Shown one piece after another: positions 1-12,800 of a stretch of 64,000 nucleotides of DNA. The DNA is taken from positions 7,086,157 to 7,150,156 of the forward strand of contig JARUPZ010000023.1 of assembly GCA_031213475.1 (NCBI GenBank), in the 5' to 3' direction. This DNA is from Nereocystis luetkeana (lineage: Eukaryota > Sar > Phaeophyceae > Laminariales > Laminariaceae). Below the pieces are notes generated by a model. That model had not been told where the DNA came from and made no database searches. It was given only the letters and a program-made list of their open reading frames with translations. Each line of letters begins with the position of its first letter. Positions within the stretch are counted from its first letter, which is position 1. Made by a program: the position numbers and the translations under genes.

Positions 1-113
1 GACATACAGTAGCAATGTACGCCTGACCAGAATAAAGAGTTTTTCAAAAACAAAGCTAATGCCGCGTGATGGATGTGGTTCTTGAACACGTGAAATCACA
101 CGATCTGTTATAC

Positions 114-183
114 CTGGTTGAGGTGGAAAATAACAAGCGTGAGTGCTCAAAACCGGACAAACGCCGGCCAATCTGTCACGATG
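114..183 (-). CDS. Possible further exon of the WW/coiled-coil gene
   Basis: A stop-free phase 0 segment between GGATTCAG and a GTATAA donor, 23 codons plus one base, starting HRDRLAGVCPVLSTH. Phase fits the end of exon 848-660, but the peptide is not coiled-coil and has no independent support. The stretch 191-657 otherwise shows no coding signal, only an AT-rich run of ATCT/GATCTA-type repeats. Confidence 0.2.
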
Positions 184-659
184 CTGAATCCATTCGGGGG
201 ACCAAAGCCGACAGTCAAAGGAGTACGTGATAGATCAATTATTCTTGTGTAGACAGAGAATACTGAAGGATCGTGCTCACATGTTGGCTGAAACTGTTAA
301 CTATTACATACGCATTTGCGCCGTGCAATCGTGTCCATAAACCATCTAACCAGATACGTACCACAACTATTGCACACATCAAACAGATTATCAACCCCCC
401 CCCGTATGATCTAGATGTTTCAAGGCAGATACATGCCTGATCTGTGCATGATGTAGCTCATGTTACCAGATGGGAACCGTACAATCTACATGATGACATA
501 GGACACATTCCCCAGGTTGGATCTGTAATATACAGATCCCGCACCGGCACCTCATATTGGCGGGTTAGGATCTATCTGATCTATCTATTCTACCTGATAT
601 ATCTGTAGGTGATCTGTCCGGCGTGTGGAGTATGTGGCATAGTGTAGCAGATTATTCAC

Positions 660-3600
660 GTCAAGAAAATCGCGGTTTGTTTCGCGTTGCACCTTGGCAT
701 CGTCGATTACAATCGCCAGCCGTTCGTCAGCAACCTCCCTTTTCGCCCTCTCCGCAGCAAGGTCGTGCTTCAATGCCTTTATCCACGCCGCCGTGTTGGA
801 CCGCCCGTGGCTCAGCTGCTCGATACGAGCGGTCAGCTCCGCACGAACCTAGAAGCACGGACGGTAGATGCATCAGGAATGAGCGAGATAAGCAAAACAA
901 AAAAAAAAATCACTACTCGTACATACCGCATACGACGATAAACAAGCTCCTTCAGCAATTAGAACGCCGTGAAGTAGGGCGTGGGTTCGTCGACGCGTGT
1001 GATATCGATTTCGTCTCCGAAAAAAAATGCTTCCCCTAGACAAATAAATTGATGGCGTAAAATAATCACCCCTTTATGACCCTTTATAACCCTATATATC
1101 TGGTACGAGTGATACACATAAGACACTGTCCAAAGCCAAATATGATCACAATGTCGGATTACTACAGTCGGCGGGCTCCTACAGAAACCGCACACTGTTG
1201 TCGTTATCGTAGCTAACTACGATGTGTACTCAGTATCGTCGTCTGCGCTTTCTCGCGGTCCTCCATCAGATGGTGGAGCGGGCGCCAGCTAACGAAGCCC
1301 GCGGGGTAAAGGGGCAATATTAAGTCCCAACCAACACACATTGCTGCCCCCGGTTGGATGTGTGCTGGCCGGTGTAGGTCATACCTCGTTGTACTCCTTG
1401 CGGATCTCGGACAGAGCAAATTCGAGCTTGTCGATGCGAGCGGAAGACTCTTTTCTCTGCTTCTCGAGGAGGTCCTAGCGATTCAGGTTAAGAAAAGGGA
1501 AAAGTCCACAAAGAGGGGCGGTTACCGTTTACTATGAACGGCTAAATGCCTCTGTGGGCGGCAACATAAGGGCCGTCTACTTATTAATATGAATGCCACA
1601 AAGGTCCTTACTTTTCCGCTCACACATCTCAGTGATGGTCATTGGTAGACTTCCTGCCGAGTCGAGCCATGACGTGTGAAAGATCCACGCTAATCAAGGT
1701 TATCAACGTCGTGACTATCGACACGCTTGGGTTTGACGTTCGATGCGCATCAACGAGCAGCATTAGAGAATCTTCGCGGCCTGAATTTCCATATACCTTG
1801 AGGTTATCTGCAGCGTCCCGTCCGGCGGCCCGCAGGGCGAGTATCTCGTGATTTCTCCAGCCTTCGATAGCCTGCAGTTTTGCTTTGTGGATGATGGCTT
1901 CGCGGACAGCCCCGCGGACTTCAGCACGAGACTCCTCCGCGACCTCCTGTTTGGCGAGCAGCTCTCTCTGGAACTTGTGTTGCATCCGCCGCACCTTAGG
2001 ATGTTGAACGACGCATATCGAACGGCAGGGACAACCCCAGGCAGTGTCGGTAGTTGGGGGGTACCTGTTATAATAATACATTCCTAGTCGTTGCTGTTTG
2101 GCTTTTCCTGAGGTTATTTTCCTCTACCCCAAGAGTCAGTACTGGAGCGTGTCCTGAGATCACGGATTCGATGTTTTGGAAAATAATTCATGTGAGAACA
2201 CCAACAACAACAGCAACCAACACCATGGCAATATATTGCCCCGGTGTTCGTGATGATGGGCAATGAGCAGCAGGGGGGGGCTAGCATTCTACCCACCTCA
2301 TCTTCGTGCCGTTCCTGCTCGGCCTTCGGCAACCATTGGTCTGGGTGGGGTGGGGGGAGCGCACCCCTCGCGGCACCTAGAACAAGTTCGCCCACCGTTG
2401 TCTCTCGCCGTCGGGCTAGCTTCCGAATCTGCAGCATCTCTGCCAGCTTCTCTTCCCAGGCTGTTTTTTGCGTTTGTGCGTAGATTTTCAGAGTCGAAAT
2501 CGTCGGTACACGAGGGCGAGAGGGGGGGGGTGTGTACTCGGTAAGAGATAAGTACTCGATCTGATGCGTGGCCGTAGTCGTATTACCATAGACCCTCGCA
2601 TCCCTAGAATGCCGGGACGGAGCATGTCGGGTTTTCATCGACCAGGCAGATATTTGTTTGCACCAAGAGCGAAGCGCCGTGAGGTGTCCGGCGAGTCGCA
2701 TGAAGGGTGAGCTGCATCCTACTAAGAACCGCTTGTGAGGCGAACTTGCAAATGGATGACAGCTTCAACGAGTTGATTCAATTTCCGGTGTAGGTATTTC
2801 CAGAGACAGCAACAGGAGTACTATGTAACTGCCTCTTGGGTACCTTACCATAAACGCTACCCTGGTACGTAATACAATCATCCTCGTTGTGCGGAGTAAA
2901 GGTTCTTCACCTCGCACAAATGATCTAACTCGACCACCAGCTGTGACCGACGGCCAAAAAATGAAAAGAAAAAGCGGTACCCTGGTTGTCTTGCTCAAGT
3001 AATGAGCGGCATGTTTTACAGTGACGTTGCAAACCGATGCCAACCCAACCTATAATAATAGAAATAGTAGGGGGGGGGGATACTCGATAGGAGATATGTA
3101 CTAGATCTCATGCATGGCCGTAGTCGTATGACCATAGACCCTCGCATCCTTACAATGCCGGGACGGAGCATGTCGGGTTTTCACCGACCAAGCAGGCATT
3201 GCTTGCACGTATATAGGGGGGTGGGGTCAAGTGAGCGGCATGTTTTACAGAGTCATTGCCAACCGATGCCAACCCAACCTACATATAATAGGGGCGGGGA
3301 CAGGGGGGAATGGGGGGGGGGATGAAACTGCTGTGTCAAGATTGCGATGCGTGATTGTTTGTTTTAGTGAGCGTGACACCTCAATTGCAGAGTGTGACAC
3401 CTTAATCGCTGCCTTCTGCACGTCCGCAACGGCGACCACAGATCACTACAGTAGTAGAACCTTTCGATCGAAGTGTATGTGTCTGCCGTTGTTGACCGCT
3501 AACGCCTAGCTCATCCTTTGTCGTCGGGAAGTCTGAAAAAAAATACAGGGGTTCATAGTACATAGGACCTACGGTACACACAAAAATCTATATATTCCCC

Positions 3601-6600
3601 CATTTTTACGAACAATATTAGGTCCTATTTACTATGGTCCCCCGTGCCCCGTAAGATTAACAACATACGGCAGCCTATTCAACCTATTTACCATGGACGA
3701 CGGAAAACTCACTCATTGCCGTCGGAGGGGACTATTACGGGGGGCCATATTAAATAGGACCTACAGTACATACAAAAAACTATATATTTAGCTATTTTTA
3801 CTATTACGGGGGACCATAGTTAATAGGACCAGACATTGTTAGTAAAAATAGGGGGAAACATATAGGTTTTTGTGTGTACTGTAGGCCCTATTTACTATGG
3901 TCCCCCGTACTAACAATCTCTGGTCCTATTTACTTTGGCCCCCCGTAATAGTTATATCCACACTACAAGCTGGAGCTGCAGTACTCGGGAAACACAAGAA
4001 AAACTCCCCGTCTCAATGTTATTCGCTTTTTTTTTTTTTTTTTTCACCTTTGAGTTCTGCGTCGGCCCGCTGGAACTCCTCGCTAGCCCATTTTCTCTCG
4101 CTAGAGTAAACTTCACCCGGGGACAGACTTCCTTCTGTCCCCACACCTTCGCTGTCTGCCTCCGCCTCTTTTTTTCTCTCGTTGAGCATCAACGCGCGAG
4201 AAGTCAGCGCCGTTTCTCCAACCTTCAAGACAAAAAAGAACAAACACACACGGCACAACATCACCGACGTTTGGATGAATGCTACGGGCACGGCTGCCGA
4301 GTTGGTCGGGGGGTTTTTGCAAGTGGTTAATTACGTGATTGTGAGTTGTCTCTTAATAGGATTGAAGTACGGTACAGGGGTATACGAACAAGGAATGACC
4401 TAGTAAGAACATAAGGCCTGCTTTTTGGGGGGCGCTAAGAAATCTAGTTTAAGAAGTCGTGGCAAAGCGTCGAGCGCCACGCTCAATCGTACCCATCAGG
4501 TATATGATAGCCTCTGCTCAAGGTTGAGGTTGCTGAAGGAGGGTGTCGCAATAACGTTCTAGCTACTACTGTAGGTGATTCCTCTTGGGCGGGCTCATAT
4601 ACTACATACTAAACGACGTAAATAGCTACGTGGGGTAGTTTTTTAGCGGATTCTTGGGCGTGTTTGTCGCGTCTGACTGGCGAGTTTTGGTGGACTCGAC
4701 GCGGTTGTGGTACTCGACCGTGTGTGTACTTATCGGAAAAATACTATTGTTACAGCAGGCCTGTTGGTTTGACTTTCTTTCACCACCCAAGTACTAGTAA
4801 CTATTACCGGCGGGGAACGTAGAACATAGAACATAGTCATCAGAACGAAATATGGTGTGGGAAACATACAGGGATACCTGATTTCCGAGTCCATCGTCGG
4901 TTCTGATTGTTATGTACTACCGGTACTATATAAACCTATGTATTATTGCTACCAGTACGTAACAGTGGCTAGCTGTGAAGTCCAGTCAAGGCATGCCCTT
5001 CTCAGAGCCCTAATGAACAGCCATAGTAGGGCACGCCTTACTAAAAAACTATCGTGAAACATTCGGAGTGCATGCAAGGTGCGTGAGGCAGATACTCTAC
5101 GGAGTGACATCATCTTGTTTTAGTGGCTACCTTATCGAATACACCCCTCAACACGTTGTTGCACGTAGCAATCGATGCCCCCACATACCATAACTACGAA
5201 TTCGGCAGCAGTAAGTAGCCCGACCGCCCCAAGCAAGACTGAAAAAAAACACGATCACAAGCGTTGATTCCTAGCTTTCACTCCAAGCGCCGGATAGACC
5301 AGACAGATAATGATCTACTGTATATTAGATCATCTACGAGTAAAGTAGATGATCTACAATAGATGATCTACAGCTACAGCTACAGATATTTCCTAGCCTA
5401 CCGTTGTGACATGTCGTGTACTATTACTAGTACAAAATCCAACCTAGGAAACACGTCCTATAGATAGATCGTGCAGGTTACACGACTCCCATCCCGCAAC
5501 ATGAGCTACCAGGCACAGCAGTAAATCGTGCAGATCAAGAATCTCTACAGCCCTGATTTATTCGAACTCCTGAAGTGGGAATCGAATTGGTCCGTCTGAG
5601 GCGTGAACGGAACCCTTTTTACGACTGCAAAACTGAATCAACTCTAATTCTAAGTAGTTTGCCCCCACACAATATAGGCACAGGCACAAAGAGTTCTGAA
5701 AAGGGGGGGGGGGGGGAAGAAGATAAAGCAATGCACCTAAAGCTACCTTCAACAGCAGCCTGAGCATTCCATCCTTTTCCTCCACCGCAGTCTTCTCCGC
5801 GAGGACTCTCCTGAGCTCCGACTGTGCCGCCCACCGTCTCTCTTCGTACAGCTGCCGACGGCGCCTCCCCTCTTCCACCAAGCCTTCTCGGAGTTCGGCA
5901 ACGCGCCTGTGGTGTTCAACCATACAAGTTGATGCTCGAGCAGTAGATGTGTTGTGTGTGTCGGGGGTGGTCAATCATGGAAAATGATCGAACGTATCAG
6001 AGCCCAAGATGGGGTTATACCCTCGGATGCGTTGGTCATTGACAACATTTGCGTTCTCGAGAGTGGCCAGAGCAGCAAGTGCTGGATATGTTGCTCGTTT
6101 ATACAGGACAAACAACTGAGCCGGTCAGTCAGCGCCGAGTGAGCGGAGTAGAAGTGGCAGGGCGAACCGAGCCCAAAGGTAGCTTCTATTGTTTGTTTCT
6201 GAAGGATGAACCACTGAGCTACTCAGTCGGCGTTGACCGGGTGGAATCGGAGGTTATTCCTTCGGCCGAATACACTTTCTTCTTCGCTGAATGTAGGCTA
6301 GCGCACGAACGGACTTCGGCAAGAGACTCGGTCAAATTCGAGCGTTCCGATAGTGCTGTGGTCAAAAACAACTTTGCCCATTCTGCGGCAGCTCCACCTA
6401 TCAGCGATCTCCTAATGGCCTATATAGCGCGATGTTCCCGCGGGTGACATATTGTACGACGCGGAAGACGCGTGCTGCGATACATAGGGGTACTGTACTT
6501 TGTTTTGGCCTAAAATACATGAGGAATTTCCTAATATCGCTGGAACATCCTTTGAGTGTTTACACTACTGTATATACTCCAGTATTTTTCTGTACATACC

Positions 6601-6895
6601 TAGGCCATGGTATTTTCATCGGGTTGCCCTTTCATTAATCTCAGGGTCATGTTTCGACTTACTAATTGTATAGAGATCCTCAAATGAGGAGCCCTAGAAG
6701 GTAAAAGTACGTGCACCCCTACATATCGTACGAGTAGTATGCATCGGAACGCTCATTTGTTTTCACGCACCTTCGGCACTCGACCGTCTTGTCCAGCCGT
6801 CGCTGTTCCCACCGCAACGAGTCCAGCCGGTTCAACCCGGCGTCCGGAAGCCTTTCGAGGGCCTCCCTCTCTCCGAGGACCTTCGACAGCTCTAC
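660..6895 (-). CDS. Exons 26-32 of the WW/coiled-coil gene: C-terminal coiled-coil block in window
   Basis: Seven phase-consistent exons: 6895-6771 (VELSKVLGEREALERL), 5906-5747 (VAELREGLVEEGRRRRQLYE), 4222-4048 (LMLNERKKEAEADSEG), 2460-2297 (AWEEKLAEMLQIRKLARRRE), 1994-1797 (FQRELLAKQEVAEESRAE), 1474-1385 (LLEKQRKESSARIDKLEFAL) and 848-660 (HDLAAERAKREVADERLAIV). The last three are exact multiples of three (66, 30 and 63 codons) in phase 0. Exon 4222-4048 ends one base into an Ala codon, which exon 2460-2297 completes. The sequence is coiled-coil throughout. The last visible donor (659-658) is in phase 0, so the protein continues beyond position 1. Confidence 0.74.
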
Positions 6896-9800
6896 CTAAC
6901 TCGTCGTTCCGTTCAAGTTAACCAACCAGGGAATGCAGCCTTGTAAGATAATTTCTCGGCTGTTGTGTGTACGATAATAGCTGTTTTTTTGTCTTGCCAT
7001 CGCAGGTCGTGTTCATAGAATGACGGCATACTGTGCCTGGCTCACCATTCCGTTCAAGTCAAGCCAGCCAGCCAGAGATTGCAACTTTGTATTGTAAAAA
7101 GACAGTTCGTCGATTTCTGCGCGATGACAGCATACGCACAGAGCGTCCCGTGCACACAAAAAATTGACGGCGTTTGCAACACGGCATGTTTTAGCCTCCG
7201 GACACTTTGAAGTGTTAGGAGCCGTTTCTGTATGGCCACTCTCCGCCAACGAACTCACTTAGACTGCCAAAAAAAGGGAGCTCTTTCTACCCATGAATGG
7301 AACAATACGTCTGGGGTCAGGGCTCTAGAAACTGCCGTGCGGGGCCTTTCGACCCCAGGCCCCCCCAGGGCGCCTCACTACAGTAGTTCTTGTGACAACC
7401 AAACGGTGCGCTCGTGCCCTAGAGGTCAGTCTCCAGCTCTTTACACCCTTGAGGTTAATAACTATGCGGGAAAAAGCTGGTTCCAAAAAGTCGGTGAGCG
7501 CGGCGGCGTGTTGTTTTTCAAGCCTAGTGCGAGTAATTGTGAGGGACACAAACAGCAATCGGTTGAACTCACAACCGACGTTTGTATTGTTGTAACAACA
7601 CCATGACAATCAGATGAAAATGTAGAACAAGCGCGGCCGACGTATCACGCAGTCTTGCAAAAAGGAGTATCACATATAACACTCAATCGATCGAGCCCCC
7701 CTACAGCTGACGCATTTGTATTTGAATAATTTGAGAAGACAGCATCTCCACCACCGGCTGTCACCTGTAGTGTGATGAGCCAGTTGTGTGCCCGAGCCTC
7801 CTCAGCAACTTGTTTGGCCAAGATCGCCTGCGTAACAGTTAGTGGAAATCGGCATGGGACGGCGTTAAAAACAGCTGTGCTGCGAGCACCAGGCGGGGTG
7901 GAACATCCACTATCTACTCTACTCAGGATGTGTGAATGTGTTCTCCTTGGGAAGCAAGGATGAGCGTGCGTACGTCTGTACGTGCCAAACCCTTTGTTCA
8001 GTTTTGAACTCAGTGTTAGTAGTGTTCCCAATACATATACTGGTATAATCGAACAAGGTATACTTATACTCTCCCCCCCCATCTGGAGTCCTTTTATCAG
8101 CGATGGGGCTTCTGGCTTAACCCCCTTTAGGCCTTAAGGACCGCACTCCCGTTGAGGAGGAAAATTACTTGAAATACAGTCGGGCATATTTTCATGCACA
8201 GTGCGCTACTTTCAAGGTTAAGGCTTCCGGTGCGTTTTTCTATCGGTATCTGTCTGTACCATGGAGTGGCGAACAGTAGCCACTATCGCCTCGCACTGTC
8301 GCGGTGCTGCCTCAAGTTTCATTGAAGCGGGGGTCATTGTGGTCACCCGGGGCCTCAACTTATCATGTGGGGCGGCCGGCCGGTACAGCGGTATCCCCTC
8401 GCAATATCGCACAATGCGAGTTTTCCCCCCCCTGAAAGTGCCCTCTACCAGGAAGGCACTCTTTACCCGGTATGCAAGAGCTCTATTGGTACGTATCATA
8501 CCTGTTCGATGTGTCAATAAGATCGTCGTTAGAATCAAAACAAATGGTTTATTCCCACCAGCTCAAGTAGGTTGCAACCCATGTGAACTCAGGTACGACA
8601 CACATCACTGCATCACAGAAACTCTGGAGATATATCACGTTATAGAACTGTTTTCCTTTACACCGTCGTTTCAAAAACACCCAACTGGACACGACACCCC
8701 TTCGCACATAAAACGAACGACCCACGGAACGCAAATGTGTTCTACCGTTTTTCGCGCGTTTAGGCTTGGCTACCAGTCAGAACACTCAGCCCATTTGACA
8801 GGGGGGAATTTGGCGGCACGGTCATTGTATGTCTTCCCACAGTAAGGACTGTAGTGCAATAATATTTTATTAAAACCTTTCGTTGTTGCTTACTATGTAT
8901 ATACCCGGGCATACTTGTACTTCTGCGGTACCAAAACAATCATACCTCAAACCTTCTCTTGGCTTCTTCCGATTGCGTTGTTATGCTCTCGGCGGCAGAT
9001 GCCTCGCCGCTCAAAAGCGCCAGATGTTCCTCGTGGGATCTCCAGATAATATGGAGCAACACAAACCAGGGAGGGTGCGTGAGGTCAATGTGAGGGGGCA
9101 CGAGGAAACCGTCGCGGCTGGTGGGGCGAGGGTGGCAGCTCCCCTCCCCCTTCCTTCCTAGCACAACGTGGGCGTAAAAAAGCCGTTGAGGGGACACTGG
9201 ACACTGCGTAGGAAACCCCACCACAAAGTATCGACAACCTCTCACCTCGGTACGCCCAACGGTGTGCTGCATTGTTCAACGTCTCCACAAGGGATGCTAC
9301 ACCCACATTGTGCAGGGAGGCGGGGGAGGGGGGGGGGGGGGGGGCATCTGTGGGGCTAGGGCCGGCCTCCTTTTCGAATTACCATACATACCCGCTCGAC
9401 GGCCGACGACGCGCGCGATACCGAGAAACAACAGGCGGGGTAAAATTAGCCGCGGACGGCGCATGGAAGAAACTCGCTTGAGGACAAACAAGAAATACTT
9501 TGTATGCAGTGTGTGTCGAAGGACTGCAGAAGATTATGCCCCCACGGCAAAGCAAATGTTCAGGAGGGGGGACGAAGGACGGCGGTGCAACCAGAGAGTT
9601 GCATCTGGCCAGGCCAGTGTCTATGGTTGGGATGAAAATTGAGGGGAAAATACTAGGAGGTGTGTCGAGGACTACGTAGATGAGAGCTCTCGTCATAAAA
9701 ACGTGGAGGACCAAGCACAGTAGTTACAGCGGGAGAGTTACGACTGGCCAGCGTCACAAACTGTTTTCAAAGCCGTCTCGCGGCCTATTTCTTGGGGAGC

Positions 9801-12800
9801 AGCGGCTTGGTCAAGATACATGCGTAACACTCCAGCGTTAGTTCTCGCAACCTGATCCAATGATCTTCAATACATGTAGAAAATAGGATAAAATCGTAAA
9901 TTCTGACACCCTCTTACTTCTTCAGGTCGACTAGGGTGTCGAGGTTCAGATGGCCCAACCGCGACTCGTGGCACTGGGTAATTAAGCGTTCCTTCCTTTC
10001 AGCCTCCAGCCTCTCCCACTCGCGGTGATTTTCTTCATACGCCGTCGTGGCTTCGTTGTACCTACCCCGGTTCGGTGCAGCAGGGAGATGTTACCCCCGC
10101 CGAATGATGATTGATTTGTGTGGGGATTGATCACACGCAAGTTTTGGTCACATATGCTCTGTTTAATCGTGCTGCCGTTCTACGTATTTTCGATGGTAGG
10201 TCTCGAGGAGAGGAGCAGTCCTTTCTCGACGATGTAATTTCGTTTTGCGGCCTGTTCAACAAAGCAAGGGAGCGGCAATTACTCACCCACAAGGAACGGG
10301 AATCTTAATTTGTATTTAATGGTGTTTTTTTTTCCTCCAACAAAATATCGTACTATACATATTTCAGCCCGACAAAATATCGACTATCCTGTAGCTAGTT
10401 TCTCTCCTATCACTCTTGAACCCACAAATACCCTACTTCCCCTACTTAATTTTTTCCTCCTTGCGCCTCCCTCTCTTCAGGAAATCCGCGGTTGGTTACC
10501 CCTATCCCTCGTTCCTCAAAGAAACGTTATACAGCATACACGGTACACACGTCCGACACAACCACGGCATGCATATCTCCCGCTTCCATTTTTGGTCAAA
10601 GCGAATCGCTTATGTGCTAGGGGAGACGTTGCGGCAGGGCCACGAAGAACATAACTAAAACACGGGTCGATGTGCCACCCCCCCCCCCCCCCCCTGACTC
10701 GAGCCTTACTTGGTTGTCTCTTCCTCGAGAATTGCTGCCACTTCCTCTTGCCGCTGGTGAATCGCTGCCGCGACTTCCTCGATTTGTTTCGACGAAATAG
10801 TTTTTCCCACGGGGAGAGAGATTTGTTCGCCGTGATCGAATTTCCCCTCTCTGTTCGACCCACGTTTGAAGAGCGATATGTAGCGATCCATACGAACGGG
10901 TGCACAAAACAAATTGGCCGCCGCAGGTAGAGGTGGACGCGAGCGTTTAGGTGGAGTGACACGCGGGGGGTTATATTGTACGGGTATGTGACGTTTGTCG
11001 TCGTTTTCCAACCTGTCTAATTTCTGTGTACGTCCTGACAGCGAAACAATGGTATTCTAATGTTGGCAAGGATGGTCTAAAATAGAGTGACACGAGAGAT
11101 TACCACCACCGGATTGTTGGTGGTCAGTAAAATGAATACAAACCAAGAGACCAGGAGAAAGAAAAACACGTCTATTACGGGGGGCCATAGTTAACAGGAA
11201 CAGATATTGTTAGTATAAATGGTCAAACATATAGGTTTTTATGTGTACCATAGGTCCTGTTAACTGTGGTCCCTCGTAATAGATATGATACAACATTATC
11301 GTGAACGCTCCCAAAACAAAGCGACAGAGTGCGCTACGAAGAAAGCGCCCACGTGGATCACTGAGGTTTTTCTTGTGCCCGGCTACGGTGGTGGTATTGG
11401 AGATTTCATAAGCGTTTTGAGCACGAGTACACCTGCCGATTGTTTCCGCCAGGGCTGTCTGTCTGTACACGACCCTGCGCTGCAATTTATCAGTCCTGTT
11501 CTCGCACTCACCGTATGCTCTGCACCAAATCGTCCAGCTCGTCCCGCCGCAACTTTTGGCCATCGGGCACTGATGACGGTGGTGTCATGCTTCCTGGGTC
11601 AAGCGTTGGTGCCTGTTGTGGGATCACGTCCAGCACACAGAAGTACGGCCATGAAAAAAAACGGTGGTCACGCACGGGGTGCACACGCACGTGATCCACA
11701 TACCTAGTCGCAGTCGCAACGATGTACGTACATAACACGTAATCGACCGTAGCCACTTTCTGGTCGTTTGTGATGAAACATTATTCACACAACCACTGCA
11801 GTAGGTGTAGGAGTTCACACTCATTAATAAATATTAACGAGGACGGTCAGCTGCCTAAAAAACCGGTGATAGCGTGTGGTATTCGCAGCGCATACGCATC
11901 ATATTCGGCACGCGGACTCCCTGCTCGTAGTGACATGGTTCCCCTTCTAAAGACCCACGGGGATGGGAAGCGTATGACGCGGAGGCTCGCACGATATTTC
12001 TTTTTGGCGTACTGTAGCTGTGTTACCCCTATGTGATGCATGATGCACCTTGGGAAACTCCGTACTGCGATTCAGCACCTCTCATAATGTATTTCCCCAT
12101 GGGCAATGGTATAGCCGTGCACCCTTACGAGCACATTTCTGTCAACAAATGCAAATCGTTACCCGCCAAGGCTCTTGTTTCAATGTTTCAACAGCCGAGG
12201 TTGGTCGTTCCAGACGAATAATATGCACATGCCACGAATCGTCGTATCACAAAAAAGGTGACATTTTCGCGGATCGCAGCGTTTTTGCTATTCGTGATGT
12301 AACACCTGTCACGAATATATACGCGCACCTGGTAAATTTTAGAAGTATAAAAATAATGAAACCACGAGCGAGCGGTGACAAAACTGAAATGTGGCTTGTT
12401 TTACTTTAAACGTGACACACAGCAATAACGCCAAGTTACAAAATGTGAATAATCTTGATTGTTTTGCCTTCGTCAGGCGTCACTCTACGTACGTACGAGC
12501 GCAATGCGGGACCGTACGTATGTACGTATACATCTCACCGGTGGAGGGTGCGGTTCGACAAGCGGCACCCGGAGTCCTCTTATCTCCATGGACAGCTTGG
12601 CCAGTTGCGACTGCTGTTGGGGAACCTGGTTCGCCAAACCCTTGAGGACCTGGTTTTCCGCTTTTACCAGCTGCTTCCATCTTCGAGAGTTGTGGCGACC
12701 AGACCAGGCAACGAACGCGGAGCACAATAGACAAGAAAAACGTGCCATTATGATAGTGGGTCAGGATGCTTCGGAACTAACGCCACAAAAGCGCCGTTGA

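Noticed and set aside
4025-4044. Poly-T tract as a terminator or poly(A) remnant
   Set aside because: On the sense strand it is an A run placed immediately after a good donor (4047), so it is intronic rather than the end of a retroposed copy.
6049-6447. 132-codon open frame on the plus strand
   Set aside because: It contains an internal imperfect duplication (GAGCCGGTCAGTCAGCG and CTGAGCTACTCAGTCGGCG) that looks like repeat DNA, and no domain. It is intronic to the WW gene.
8261-8845. 194-codon open frame on the plus strand
   Set aside because: It lies in an intron of the WW/coiled-coil gene, shows no recognisable motif or coding-like composition, and has no splice partners. Treated as chance.
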